Shown: positions 1-9,700, numbered from the stretch's first letter. The stretch is 18,310 bases of DNA from an uncultured Sutterella sp. (GCA_905198475.1 CAJKCQ010000048.1:1-18310), one strand, 5' to 3'. A program made the numbers and translations. The notes: generated by a model from the letters alone, not told the origin.

Positions 1-84
1 TTTCTCCAAGCTGCACGGCATGATCCTCAGCATGGATTTGTTGCAATTTCATCGGATGCGCCACATTCCTCCCCATGAATGAAT

Positions 85-999
85 TCAGGGGCTTCCTGCG
101 GCGGATTCCGTGAACTGCGGCACCCTCACGGACTCGTCGGAGAAGAGGCCGCCGTGAACGAAAGGAAATTCAAGAAGCAGAGGATCGACGTCCAGATCTC
201 TTTTTTCTTCGGGAATATCAAGAACTTTGAAGAGTTCAAGGAGCGCAGCACGCATGAAGCGCGGCGGAACATCGCGCAGGTAGTCGTGGAACTGGCTTTT
301 ATGGTTGAAGAGCCCTGCGTCTTCGGCATAGAGACAGAAGACGAGCCGCACGCAGAGCTTGTTGAGGCTTGCCCTCACCGCCTCGGAATCCTTCTCACGG
401 TACTGCGCGAGAAGACCGTCGTAGAGGCGACCGACGAGCTCGCCCGCGGCGATGGAGAGCCGGGTTTCCGGTCGGACGTTCTCGTCGCCTGCGTCCACGA
501 GGAACTCGAGCCGATGGTACTCACGCTCGAGGTCCTTGAGCTGTACGACCTCAACGGCGGTCGGGTCGTCCGCATCGAGATCGTGAATCTCGAAGGTTTC
601 GAAATTGCTGGCGACCACCCAACGCGGACTGTCGCGACCCGCGAGGTTGTCGGCATAGCGCTTGCCCTGTTGGAACGGCGTCAGCGTCGAGCCGTCGGAC
701 TGGGGTTCGAGCTTGTCGAGCGGATGGCCGAGGCCCTTCTGTTCGATCAGAACGCGCGTGGAGGGAATGCGGACGTCGATGAAGCCGAGATGACGGCGCT
801 TTGTTGGGTTCGAGCGGTCGTAGACCTTCTGCTCGAAGATCAGCATGCCTTCCGGGTCCTTGACACCGAAGACGTCCTTGAGGAGCGAAATCCAGAAGCT
901 CTGGCTCTGGCCCTCCCCCTTCTCGTAGCCCTTGCCGGACCACTTCTCGATGAATTTGCGGGCGCCTCGACGGCGGTCAAAGGCGGTTTGGGAACTCAA
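85..999 (-). pseudogene. MmeI-like type IIL restriction-modification enzyme, N-terminal fragment
   Basis: The 304-residue frame matches the N-terminal part of MmeI-type single-chain restriction-modification proteins, which normally run to roughly 900-1100 residues. Visible are the opening FIEKW-GKGYEKG segment (residues 16-28), a nuclease-like D75...E86-Q-K88 set (FIDV then LIEQKG), the SDGSTLTPFQQGKRYA segment, and the LNKLCVRLVFCLYAEDAG helix of the spacer. It ends with VPQFTE followed by eight unrelated residues and a TGA, so the methyltransferase and target-recognition domains are missing. Bases 1-84 do not continue the family in any frame that I can recognise. I chose the TTG at 999 because similarity begins just after it; no clear ribosome site supports it, and the frame stays open upstream to 1257, inside the glycerate kinase gene. 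A nuclease half without its methylase should not work as a normal restriction-modification system, so I call it a remnant. Confidence 0.72.
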
Positions 1000-1118
1000 G
1001 ATGCTGCGTGTACTCGGAGATGGAGGGACTTGGCGCCGACAGCTCCGCTGCGGATCGTGTCGGTGATGACCGGCGAATGAAGAGATCCTAACAAAAGCCA
1101 CGCACTCGTGAAGGTACC

Positions 1119-1173
1119 ATAAAATAAGGAGCGGGCGGAGATCCCGTCCTTGGGAAACCTCCGCCCTGCTCTT
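1119..1173 (-). terminator. Rho-independent terminator after glycerate kinase
   Basis: Read on the minus strand, AGCAGGGCGGAG pairs with CTCCGCCCGCT (one bulged T) across a loop of about 18 bases, followed directly by the T-rich CCTTATTTTA. The arms lie at 1130-1140 and 1159-1170. It starts about 17 bases after the glycerate kinase stop codon and would end that transcript before the restriction-enzyme remnant. Confidence 0.75.
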
Positions 1174-1189
1174 CAGCTTTGAAAGTGCA

Positions 1190-2320
1190 TCAGCCGCGCT
1201 TCGCCGCCCAGATGCGGAAGAAGCTCTCGGCCGCGGCCGCAAGGTTTTCGGGCGCATCGCGCATCGCGTCGCCCAAGGTGGCCGGAGTGCGCAGGATCGG
1301 CAGCACCGCCGTGACGCCGAGCTTGTAGAGGGCCTCGAGTTCGCGCTGATCCGCGGCGACGCTTCCCGCGAAGACCACTACCGGCGTGCCGGACGCCCGG
1401 CGCGCGATGCCCGCCGCGACCTTGCCGCCCTTCGTCTGGGCGTCCACGCAGCCCTCGCCCGTCACGATGAGATCGGCGGTCTTGGCGGCCTCCTCGAACT
1501 TCATGAGGTCGAGGAGCGCGTCGATGCCGGAGACGAGGCGGCCGTTGAGGAACGCCGCCACGCCCGCACCCGTGCCGCCCGCGGCGCCGCCGCCGGGGAG
1601 ATCGTTGATCCGCGCGCCGCGCTTTTCAAAGAGCGAGGCGACGTGGCGCAGACCCTCATCGAGGCGCTTCACCTCGTCAGGGGTGGCGCCCTTCTGGGGC
1701 GCGAAGACCTCCGCCGCCCCGTCGGGCCCGTAGAGGGGGTTCGAGACGTCGCAGAGGGCTTCGATGCGGGGACCGCCCTTCTTCTGGAAGAAGAAGCCGT
1801 TCAAGCGGATGGAGCGCACCTGGCCGAGGGTCTCGCCCGTCGGCACGAAGGGACGGCCCGCCTCGTTGATGAACTGGGTGCCGAGGGCCGCGGCCATGCC
1901 GCAGCCGAGGTCGGTGGTGGCCGACCCGCCCAGCGCAATCACGATGCGGGTGTGACCGACTTGCAGCGCATGCGCGATGAGCTGCCCGACGCCCAACGTC
2001 GTCGTGCGCATGGCGCTCCAACCGGGGAGGCGCTTGCCCAAGCCCGCGGCTTCGGCCAGCTCGATCACGGCCGTCGGCCCGATCGAGAGGTAGCGCGCCT
2101 GCACGCGCTGCCCGCAGGGGCCGGTCACCGGCACGGGCAGAAGCGCCCCGCCCGCGGCCTTCTGGACGACGGCGAGCGTGCCTTCGCCGCCGTCGGCGAC
2201 GGGCCAGGAGACGATTTCAGCATCGGGGAAGACCTTCCTCGCCGCCTCCTCGAGAATGGACGCGGCGCGGTGCGCGGAAAGCGAACCCTTGAAACTGTCG
2301 GGGAGGAGAAGGATCTTCAC
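1190..2320 (-). CDS. Glycerate kinase, class II (GlxK/GarK family)
   Basis: This 376-residue protein matches the length and motif order of class II glycerate kinases, which phosphorylate D-glycerate with ATP in glyoxylate, glucarate or serine-related catabolism in the cytoplasm. Motifs seen: LLLPDSFKGSLSA (4-16), PVADGGEGT (40-48), ALGGSATTDLGCG (129-141), CDVSNPLYGPDGAA (190-203) with PQKGAT (208-213), LPGGGAAGGTGAGVAAFL (241-258), and VTGEG-VDAQT-GGK (286-300). Residue 291 is Cys where relatives usually carry a basic residue; I do not know if that matters. The GTG start at 2320 is preferred because the family always opens with [M/V]KILL-PDSFKGS and an AGAGG lies 7 bases upstream; an open extension to 2431 has no family similarity. 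It is followed by a strong terminator and preceded by a separate transcription unit, so it looks monocistronic. Whether the product is 2- or 3-phosphoglycerate cannot be told from sequence. Confidence 0.93.
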   Translation of the reverse strand: MKILLLPDSFKGSLSAHRAASILEEAARKVFPDAEIVSWPVADGGEGTLAVVQKAAGGALLPVPVTGPCGQRVQARYLSIGPTAVIELAEAAGLGKRLPGWSAMRTTTLGVGQLIAHALQVGHTRIVIALGGSATTDLGCGMAAALGTQFINEAGRPFVPTGETLGQVRSIRLNGFFFQKKGGPRIEALCDVSNPLYGPDGAAEVFAPQKGATPDEVKRLDEGLRHVASLFEKRGARINDLPGGGAAGGTGAGVAAFLNGRLVSGIDALLDLMKFEEAAKTADLIVTGEGCVDAQTKGGKVAAGIARRASGTPVVVFAGSVAADQRELEALYKLGVTAVLPILRTPATLGDAMRDAPENLAAAAESFFRIWAAKRG

Positions 2321-2439
2321 GGAGAAACCTCTTGGGGAATGGTCGGGTGTGCGCTTCGACCGGACGCGGATGCGCCCGCCTGCGGGTGAGGCCTGCAGGC
2401 GAGCGCGGCTCCCGGCGGGGGGGAGAAGCAATGCGAAAG

Positions 2440-2466
2440 TTTTACCGCAGGATGATACCTGCGGCC
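2440..2466 (-). terminator. Probable terminator hairpin after the binding-protein gene
   Basis: A perfect 7-base inverted repeat, CCGCAGG at 2445-2451 and CCTGCGG at 2458-2464 with a 6-base loop, is followed on the minus strand by TAAAACTTT. It lies about 55 bases downstream of the substrate-binding protein stop. The T-tract is interrupted, so termination may be partial. Confidence 0.5.
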
Positions 2467-2518
2467 CGCTGATTTTGAATCGGGAGTTGTCTCCCTCCCG
2501 GCCGCTCTCTGATGCGGA

Positions 2519-3526
2519 TCAGGGGAAGACCACGTCGCGCGCGGGCGGGAGCGCCTTCACCATGCCCTTGCCGAGCATCCAGGCGCCGACGCGCTCGACC
2601 TCGGCCTCGGTGGGCAGAGGAGCAAGACCGTCCTTCGTCCCGAAGACCGACCACTTCGGCATCACGTAGCGCTCGGCCCCGGCGGGAGGGAGCAGACGCT
2701 TCTCGACCATGAGGCGGCGGAACTTCACCGGGTCGGACTCAATGCGGTGCGCGGCCTCGGAAAGCGCCCCGCGCAAGGCCGTCACAACGGCCTCCGTGAC
2801 GGCCGTTTTCTTGAAGGCCACGACGGCCAGGGGCTCGGCAAGGTTCGAATCATCCCAGAGCGTGCGCCCGCCCTTCGCCTCAACGACCGAGGCGAGCGGC
2901 TCAGGGAGCAGCGCCGTGTCCATCTTCCCGGCGAGGAGCAGCTGCAGCCGGATCGGGATCTGCTTGATCTCGATCTTCTTGAGCCGGTCGGCCGGAAGGT
3001 TCTCCGTCTCCTCCATGCGCGTGAGGAGATAGTCGATGATGGTCGCCGAGCTCATCGCCGTCTCGACGGGAGCGCCCTTTCGAAGGTCGTCGAAGTTCTG
3101 CAGGCGCTCGGCGGCCTTGGGGGAGGCAAGGAGCGCGAAGTTCCGCGTCCCCGCGTGCGCGCGCGTCGCCGTCACGGCGACTGCCTGCGGGATGCCGCCC
3201 GCGTACTGCAGGAGCACGTTCATGAGGTCACCGTAGTGGCCGTCAAGCTCGCCCGCGCGCATCGCGGCGCCCAACTCCACCGCCGAGCGGAAGGGAACGA
3301 GCGTCACCTCGAGCCCCGCACGCGTGAAGCACCCCTCGGATTCGGCCGCGTAGAGAAGCACCGCATCCGATGCGGGCAGCGTGCCGATCCGCAGGGCGGC
3401 GGCCTCACTCGCGGCGGCGCCCAACCCGCAGCAGAGAGCCGCGGCGCAGAGGGCCGCACGCTTCAACGCTCCTTGGAAGCGGCGTGTGAGCGGCTCAGAC
3501 GAATGGGAACGGAACTGAAGGGACAT
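2519..3526 (-). CDS. ABC transporter substrate-binding protein, NitT/TauT (NMT1/SsuA-like) type
   Basis: The 335-residue product is a periplasmic binding protein of the NitT/TauT group (nitrate, sulfonate, taurine, pyrimidine-like ligands). After a long positively charged start, a hydrophobic Ala/Leu/Cys stretch around residues 22-43 forms a signal peptide, with likely cleavage near SEAAA; no proper lipobox is seen, so it should be soluble rather than a lipoprotein. The mature part starts LRIGTLPASDAVLLYAA, followed by GCFTRAGLEVTLVPF and the GELDGHYGDLMNVLL segment typical of the family's two-lobe fold. GAGGAG lies 6 bases before the ATG at 3526. No permease or ATPase gene accompanies it in this window, so it is an orphan here and its ligand cannot be named. 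Expression may be controlled through the near-palindrome at 3554-3569. Confidence 0.85.
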   Translation of the reverse strand: MSLQFRSHSSEPLTRRFQGALKRAALCAAALCCGLGAAASEAAALRIGTLPASDAVLLYAAESEGCFTRAGLEVTLVPFRSAVELGAAMRAGELDGHYGDLMNVLLQYAGGIPQAVAVTATRAHAGTRNFALLASPKAAERLQNFDDLRKGAPVETAMSSATIIDYLLTRMEETENLPADRLKKIEIKQIPIRLQLLLAGKMDTALLPEPLASVVEAKGGRTLWDDSNLAEPLAVVAFKKTAVTEAVVTALRGALSEAAHRIESDPVKFRRLMVEKRLLPPAGAERYVMPKWSVFGTKDGLAPLPTEAEVERVGAWMLGKGMVKALPPARDVVFP

Positions 3527-3553
3527 AAGAGACTCCTCGAAGAGACGGCGCTA

Positions 3554-3569
3554 TTGTACACGTGCACAA
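3554..3569. promoter_or_regulatory. Near-perfect 16-bp palindrome, candidate operator
   Basis: TTGTACACGTGCACAA has one mismatch between its two 8-base halves and is centred 35 bases upstream of the binding-protein start, between two divergent genes. Position and symmetry suit a dimeric repressor or activator. No regulator gene is adjacent, so the binding protein is unknown. Confidence 0.4.
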
Positions 3570-3702
3570 CGGCGGAGGCCGCCTCAATCCGCATGAGAAA
3601 AGAGCCGGGAGAGCGAGCCTCTGCCGCGCATCGAGGAGCCTCGAGGCGCTCCGCATCATTAGAATGCGACGAACACGTTGAACTACCTCACGAGGTGCGC
3701 CC

Positions 3703-4182
3703 ATGTCTTTCGCCGCCGCCCAAGCGTGGCTCGCCGAACGCGGCTTCCAAGACCGCATTCATCGTTTTTCGGGTTCGAGCGCCACGGTCGAGCTCGCCGC
3801 CCACGAGATCGGCGTCGAGCCCGCGCGGATCGCCAAGACCATGGCGGTGACGGGTCCCGAGGGCCCGATCCTCATCGTCGCCGCGGGGGACATGCGACTC
3901 GACGGGGGAAAGTTCAAGCGGACCTTCCGCGTGAAGCCCCACTTCATCGCGCCCGCTGAGGTTGAAGCCGCGGTCGGGCACGTCCCGGGCGGGATCTGTC
4001 CCTTCGGCGTGAAGGCGGGCGTCCCCGTCTACCTCGACCTCTCGCTCAACGCCTACCCGACCGTCTGGCCCGCCTGCGGCGACGAATCGAGCGGCGTGGA
4101 GCTCACGCCCGACGAGCTCGAGCACGCCGTGGTGAGCGCGGGCTGGGTCGACCTCACGCGCCCGCCGAAGACCGAACTCTGA
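3703..4182 (+). CDS. YbaK/ProX-family aminoacyl-tRNA deacylase
   Basis: The 159-residue length is normal for the free-standing YbaK/EbsC/ProXp deacylases, which hydrolyse mischarged tRNAs (for example Cys- or Ala-tRNAPro) in trans. The catalytic-lysine motif appears as RIAKTM (Lys45), and the substrate-pocket motif as GHVPGGICPFG (92-102), followed by VYLDLSL (109-115) and a closing GWVDLTR (147-153). GAGGTG lies 7 bases before the ATG. Downstream, jetA begins 113 bases later on the same strand with no obvious terminator between, so read-through into the Wadjet operon is possible. Which tRNA it proofreads is not visible. An unrelated housekeeping gene that happens to border the defence operon is the simplest reading. 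Confidence 0.9.
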   Translation: MSFAAAQAWLAERGFQDRIHRFSGSSATVELAAHEIGVEPARIAKTMAVTGPEGPILIVAAGDMRLDGGKFKRTFRVKPHFIAPAEVEAAVGHVPGGICPFGVKAGVPVYLDLSLNAYPTVWPACGDESSGVELTPDELEHAVVSAGWVDLTRPPKTEL

Positions 4183-4295
4183 CCGAAGGCCGGCCGCTCA
4201 TCGTCGCGTCCTCTACTCGACTCCGAGCGCCCTCCTTCCCGGCGCTTCAGCCTCCCCGAAAACCTCCGACCTCAGGACCCGACCGACCTCCGCCC

Positions 4296-5882
4296 ATGTC
4301 CATCCGCACCCTCGTTGAAACCTACCGCACCCTGCGCCAAAGCCCGATCTGGCGGCTGCTCGCCGCCGACACCGGCCCCGTCTCGATTGCGATTCTGCAG
4401 GCGCTCCTCTTCGACGCCGAGCGCGAGCTCCCGGCCTCGGTCTTCCTCGAGCGCCTCGTGCACGCCTACGCCGAAGGAGCGGACGCCACAATCACGCGCG
4501 AAGAGGCGCGCATCCTCGCCTCGCGCTGGGTGAAGGACGGCTACATCGTCTGCCGGCTCGTTGAAGGAAGGAGCGAGGAAACGTACGAGCTCACCGCCGC
4601 CGGGCTCGAAGCGATCCGCACGCTTTCGCGCTTCCAGATGAAGCGCTCCGGGCCCACGGAGTCGCGCCTCGAGATGGTGACCCACGCGATCGAGCGGCTC
4701 GCGGCCGACTCCGACCGCAGCAGCGCCGGGCGCATCGCGCAGCTCGAGGCGGAGAAGCGCCGCATCGACGAGGAGATCGAGGCGATCCGCGCGGGCAAAA
4801 GCGCCTCCATCTCGAAGGAGGCTGCGCTCGACCGCGTCGCCGAAATCTTCGAGCTCGTCGGCGAACTCGAAGCCGACTTCCGGCGCGTGCGCGAGGAATT
4901 TGAGCGCCTCAACCGCGCGTTCCGCGGACGGATCCTGCAGAGCGCCGACTCCCGCGGCGTCATTCTCGACACGTTCTTCGAGGGCTACGAAGGCATTGAA
5001 GAGAGCGATGCGGGCCGCGCATTCTCGGCCTTCTTCCGGCTCCTCACCGACCCCCGGGCGGAGGCCGACTTCGAGGACGCCCTGAGCCGCATCGCCCAAC
5101 GCGACTTCTACCGCGCGCTTTCCATGGACGAGCGCCGGCGGCTCTCGAACCTCCGCAACGGCCTCGTCGAGCGCGCCTGGAGCATCAACAACGTAATGAT
5201 GCAGCTCGCGCGCTCCTTGAAGGACTTCGTGCAGACGAGGAGCTACGTCGAGGAGCGGCGCCTCGGAAACCTCATCCGTGAAGCCCGCCGCGCCGCGCTC
5301 GGCCTCGCGAAGACGATCGGCGTCAAGGAGGGGCTCCTCCCGGTGACGCTCCCCTCCGCCCAGGTGCGCTCGATCGACCAGTACGTCTTGGACGACTCCG
5401 AGGAGATGCCGATGGACGTGGAGATCGGCCGCGCCGAGCGCCCCGAAGTGGATGCGCTCGCGGTCTTCGAGCGCATCCTCGCGGCGGAGATCGACTACCC
5501 CGCGCTCATGCGCACGGTCGAGGCGCTCCTCACGGCCGCTGGGGCGCCGGAGCGCGTCACGATCGGCGAGGTCTACGGGGCGCTCGCCGTCAAGCAGGGC
5601 CTCGGCTCCGTGGTGGGGCTCCTCTCGCTCGCCACCCGCTACGGCGAGCCCGGCGCCCCCGGAATGCCGGGCGACTTCGCGCCCGACGCCGCCCTGCGCG
5701 AGGCTGCGGCCGACCGCGACATGGCCACGGCCGACTACGCCGTCCCCGAGAAGCCCGTGATGCTCGACGAAGCGCTCTCCTGGCGCGACCGAAACGACGC
5801 CGAAAGGAGCGCCCGCATTCCGCTCTACTGGTTCACGATGACCTCGGTCGAGCGCATGCGCGCCTCGCACCGCTGGCGGTGA
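4296..5882 (+). CDS. jetA: JetA, Wadjet type I kleisin-like subunit (DUF3375)
   Basis: The first gene of a complete Wadjet operon encodes a 528-residue DUF3375 protein, the MukF-like kleisin that bridges the two heads of the JetC SMC dimer. The N-terminal part (1-120), opening with LVETYRTLRQSPIWRLL, looks like a winged-helix dimerisation region. Residues about 125-235 are rich in Glu/Arg/Leu heptads (coiled coil). The stretch SNLRNGLVERAWSINNVM in the middle and the closing IPLYWFTMTSVERMRASHRWR are alike in style to family members. No good ribosome site precedes the ATG at 4296: the nearest purine run, AGGA, is about 18 bases away, so initiation may be weak or helped by read-through from the deacylase gene. 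Identity is supported more by gene order and partners than by any single motif. Confidence 0.88.
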   Translation: MSIRTLVETYRTLRQSPIWRLLAADTGPVSIAILQALLFDAERELPASVFLERLVHAYAEGADATITREEARILASRWVKDGYIVCRLVEGRSEETYELTAAGLEAIRTLSRFQMKRSGPTESRLEMVTHAIERLAADSDRSSAGRIAQLEAEKRRIDEEIEAIRAGKSASISKEAALDRVAEIFELVGELEADFRRVREEFERLNRAFRGRILQSADSRGVILDTFFEGYEGIEESDAGRAFSAFFRLLTDPRAEADFEDALSRIAQRDFYRALSMDERRRLSNLRNGLVERAWSINNVMMQLARSLKDFVQTRSYVEERRLGNLIREARRAALGLAKTIGVKEGLLPVTLPSAQVRSIDQYVLDDSEEMPMDVEIGRAERPEVDALAVFERILAAEIDYPALMRTVEALLTAAGAPERVTIGEVYGALAVKQGLGSVVGLLSLATRYGEPGAPGMPGDFAPDAALREAAADRDMATADYAVPEKPVMLDEALSWRDRNDAERSARIPLYWFTMTSVERMRASHRWR

Positions 5883-5942
5883 CGCACCGACCGTACGGAC
5901 GAAACCGCAGAAGAACATTTCCCGAAAGGACTCCCCCTCAAG

Positions 5943-6731
5943 ATGACCATCTCCTACGACCTCCCCGACGACGACGTCGCCGCCGACGGCCCCGACGCAA
6001 AGCCCAAAGCCCCCGCCCCCGAACCGCTCTACCCGGGCGACACGGGGACGCTCCCCGCCGAAACGCGGCAGGTGCTAGTCAACCTGCTCCGCGGCCCCTA
6101 CTTCGAGCGCAGCCGCAGCGTACGGCTCTGGGAGGTCCTCAAGGTGAACGAAAAGCTTGTCCGCGAGCGGCTCTCCGACCTCTACCTCGACCTGCTGATC
6201 GACGACGAGTTCGGCGTCGCCTTCTGCCGCAGGCCCGACCTCGGGGACCTTGAGGCGCCGTCGCTGCTCAACACGGTGCGCCTCAGGTTCCTCGACTCGG
6301 CGATGCTGCTCGAACTCCGCGACCGCCTGATGCGCGCCCGCGCCGGGGGCGAGCGCGCCGTCGTGACGAAGGTGGAGTTGGCGGAAATGCTCCGGCTCTT
6401 CGACCGCGCGGCCGACCAGAACGCGCCCGTCTTCCAGAAGCACTTCATGGGCGTCATCAAGCGCCTCACCGAGCGGCGGATCCTCCTTCAGCTCAAGTCG
6501 GGCGACGCGATGGAGATCAGCCCGGTGCTCCCGCTCCTCTTCCCCACGGCAGACATCGAAACGCTGCGCGCCGCGTACGTTCGCCGGATGATGAACGACG
6601 CCGCCTCCCCCGAGGAGAAGGCGGAGCTCGGCCGCCGCTACGAGATGCTCAAGGCCGAAGGCGCCGCCATCGAGCTCACCGACGATGAAGCCGGCGAGGC
6701 AGACGAAGCCGACGAAGGAGAAGCCCGATGA
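5943..6731 (+). CDS. jetB: JetB, Wadjet type I MukE-like subunit (DUF4194)
   Basis: This 262-residue protein holds the second position of the operon, where Wadjet type I carries the DUF4194, MukE-like KITE subunit that binds JetA. The body (residues about 30-220) is predicted as winged helices, with recognisable stretches such as LVNLLRGPYFERSRS, LIDDEFGVAFCR, and ITERRILLQL-like residues near 170-180. An acidic, low-complexity N-terminal lead (DDDVAADGPDAKP) and a strongly acidic tail (DDEAGEADEADEGEAR) flank it. GAAAGGA lies about 12 bases before the ATG. The gap from jetA is 60 bases, and the stop overlaps the jetC start as ATGA (6728-6731), which implies coupled translation and matched amounts of JetB and JetC. 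Confidence 0.87.
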   Translation: MTISYDLPDDDVAADGPDAKPKAPAPEPLYPGDTGTLPAETRQVLVNLLRGPYFERSRSVRLWEVLKVNEKLVRERLSDLYLDLLIDDEFGVAFCRRPDLGDLEAPSLLNTVRLRFLDSAMLLELRDRLMRARAGGERAVVTKVELAEMLRLFDRAADQNAPVFQKHFMGVIKRLTERRILLQLKSGDAMEISPVLPLLFPTADIETLRAAYVRRMMNDAASPEEKAELGRRYEMLKAEGAAIELTDDEAGEADEADEGEAR

Positions 6732-9700
6732 CCAATTCGCTTCTTCAGGGCTTCGTGCAGTGGCGCATCAAGCGCCTGCAGGTCTTCAACTGGGGGACCT
6801 TCAGCAACATTCACGACATCCCGATCTCCCCCACGGGCTTTCTCTTCGTGGGCGCTTCGGGGTCGGGGAAGTCCACGCTCCTCGACGCCCTCGTGACGCT
6901 CCTCTTCCCCAATCCCGCCTACAACGCCGCCGCGCGCGAGGGCGAGGGGCGCAGGAGCGACCGCAGCCTCCTCACCTACGTCCGCGGCGCCTGGTCCACG
7001 CAGTCGGACGCCGAAGCGACGGGCGGCCCGCGCGCGAAGGTGCAGTACCTGCGCCGTGAGGCGACCTTTTCGGCGGTCGCCGTAACCCTGGTGGACACCT
7101 GCGGCGCCGAAACGACGCTGATGCTCGTCGCCTGCATCAGGAAGAGCGCCAACGAAGAGTCCGCGATCAACCGGCAGTACTTCATCATCAACGGCGCCTA
7201 CAGCTTCAACAAGGCGGACTTCGAAGGCTTCGTGAAGTCGCAGTTCGACTGGCGGTGGCTGAAGTCGCGCCTCCCCGAATTGACGAGCTTCACGCGCTTC
7301 AACGCCTACATGGACGCCTTCTGCGACCGCTTCGGGATCCGCCACCCCGCGGCCCTGAAGCTTCTCGCCAAGGCCCAGTCGGCGAAGAACCTCGGCGAGC
7401 TCAACACGTTCCTCAGATCCTTCATGCTCGAGGAGCCGCGCACCTTCGAGATGGCCGAACGGCTCACGGCCGAATTCGACGACCTCTCGAAGGCCCACCA
7501 GGAGGTGCTCACCGCCAAGGCGCAGTGCGAGATCCTCACCGCGGCCCGCACGGCCTGGGACAAGTGGCGCATTGAAACGGTCCGCCGCGAGACGCTCGAA
7601 CGCGAGCGCGACGCGCTCCCCTGGTGGGTTGAGGAAACCAAGCGCCGCCTTCTCGCCGAAGAGCTCCCGAAGCTCACCGCACGGCGCGAAGACGCCGAAC
7701 GCACGAAGCGCACGGCCGAGGACGAGCTCGACGCGGCCGTCAAGCGCCTCGAGGACCTGAGGCTCGAGCACGCGCAGGCGGGCGGTGCGGCGATCGCGCG
7801 TTTGGTCGAGCGCATCGAGAACCAGCGCACCGAACTCGCCCGGGTCGAGGTGAAGGAGCGCAGCGCCCGGCGCAGCGCCGCCGCGCTCGGCCGCGCGCTC
7901 CCCGACCAGTCCGCCGCCTGGCCCGGGTTCGTCGAGGAGATGCGCGGCGTGCTCGAGCAGGAAGCCTCCGAAGCCGACGGCCGCAGAACGCGCCTCTACG
8001 AGCTCGCGGGCGACGAGCGCGAGAAGAAGAAGGCCTTCGAAGAGACGGTGGCCGAAGTGCAGTCGCTGCGCGCCCGGCCCTCGAACATCCCGGCGAAGAA
8101 CCTCGACCTGCGCGCCGAACTCGCGGGCGAGCTTGGGCTCACGGAGGAGGACCTCCCCTTTGCGGGCGAACTCCTGCAGGTAAAGCCCGAGGAGGCCCCA
8201 TGGCAGGGCGCGATGGAGCGTGTGCTCCACAACTTCGCGCTTTCGATCCTCGTGGACGACCGTCACTATGCGGCCTTCACGGAGCTTCTTGAAAAGAAAC
8301 GCCTCCACGGGCGCGTCGTCTACTACCGCGTGCGCGGCGCGCGCGACTTCGACGGGTTCTTCCGCCCGCGGAGCATCGCCTCGAAGCTCGACTACAAGGC
8401 CGGCCGTTGGTTCAAGTGGCTCGCGGCCGAATGCGCCGCGCGCTTCCCGCACCTCTGCGCGGAGACGCTCGAGGAATTCCGCCGGGTCGACCAGGCCGTG
8501 ACCCGCGCGGGCCAGGTGAAGCACTCGGCCGAGCGACACGAGAAGGACGACCGCACCGCCGTGGACGACCGCCGCCGCTGGGTGACGGGGTTCACGAACA
8601 AGGAGAAGCTCGCCGCCTACGAGGAGGACGCGCGGCGCTTGGCCGAGACCGTCTCCGCGATCCAGAAGGAGATCCGCGACGTCGAGGAAAAGGCGAAGAA
8701 CGCGCAGGAGCGGCTCGCCGCCGCCTCGGCCCTCATCAACACCGAGTGGGTGGAGATCGACGCCGCGGGCTGCCGAGGTCGGCTCGAGGGCGCCGAAGCG
8801 AAGCTCGCGACGCTGCAGTCCGAAAACTCGGAATTGAGGCGCCTCGACGAGGAGATCCGGCGCGCTGAAACACTCAAGCGCGCCCGCATGAAGGCGCTCG
8901 CCGACGCAGGCGCCGACTTCGAGAACGCCCTTCGCGCCGTCGCGAAAAACAACGAACAGGCCGAACGCGCCCAAAAGGCCCTCGCGCGCCTCTCAGCCGC
9001 TGCGGCCGCCGGAGGCGTGCAGCGCCCGCCGGTCGAATCCTTCACCGCGCTCGACCGCCGTGCGACCGAAGCCGGCACGCTCGTCCTCACGCTCGAAAAC
9101 CTCATCGACCGGCGCAGCGCCCTCACGGACGCCGTCAACGAGGAGCTCTCGGACGCGCGGCAGAAGGAAACTCTCCACGCCGCGGGCGTAACGGCCAGGT
9201 TCGGCGAGTACCTCGCGAAGTATCCCGGCACGGCGGCGGAGCTCGACGACTCGTTGGAGTCGGCGCCTGAATTCTTCCGCAAGCTCGAGGAAATCGAGAA
9301 GGACGGCCTGCCGCGCCACGAGCGCCGCTTCAAGGAGCTTCTCGAGACGCAGTCGCTGCAGCACTTCACGACGCTCAACCACGAACTGAAGAAGGCCCGC
9401 GCGGACATCATCAGCCGCATGGCGATGGTGAACGCATCGCTCGCCGACGCCCCCTATTCGCGGCTCGCCGACGGCGACACGCACCTCAGGATCGAGGTGA
9501 AGGACCTGCGGCTCGCCGACGTCGAGGCCTTCCGCACGGAGTTGGGCGAACTCATCCAGAACGCTTGGGCCGACGACGTCACGGACGCCCAAGCCGAAGC
9601 CCGCTACCAGTCGATCGCGCGCTTCGTGGACCGCTTCAAGTCCGCCGACGCCGCCGACCAGGAATGGCGCCGTACGGTCCTCGACGTCCGCCGCCACGTC

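Noticed and set aside
1..84. Possible start of another minus-strand gene (MGRNVAHPMKLQQ...)
   Set aside because: Only about 25 residues lie in the window and no family is recognisable.
79..1080. 333-residue plus-strand open frame opposite the restriction-enzyme remnant
   Set aside because: The minus strand matches MmeI-type proteins throughout; the plus reading is a mirror.
2747..3850. 367-residue plus-strand open frame opposite the binding protein and running into the deacylase gene
   Set aside because: Arg-rich translation with no motifs, overlapping two well-supported genes.
4272..5918. 548-residue minus-strand open frame opposite jetA
   Set aside because: Antisense shadow, His/Arg/Gly/Glu-rich low-complexity translation.
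6638..8974. Very long open frame (778 residues) on the minus strand opposite jetB and jetC
   Set aside because: Val/Glu/Leu/Gly-rich mirror of a GC-rich gene's codon pattern, with no domain motifs; jetC on the other strand has a complete set of ATPase motifs.
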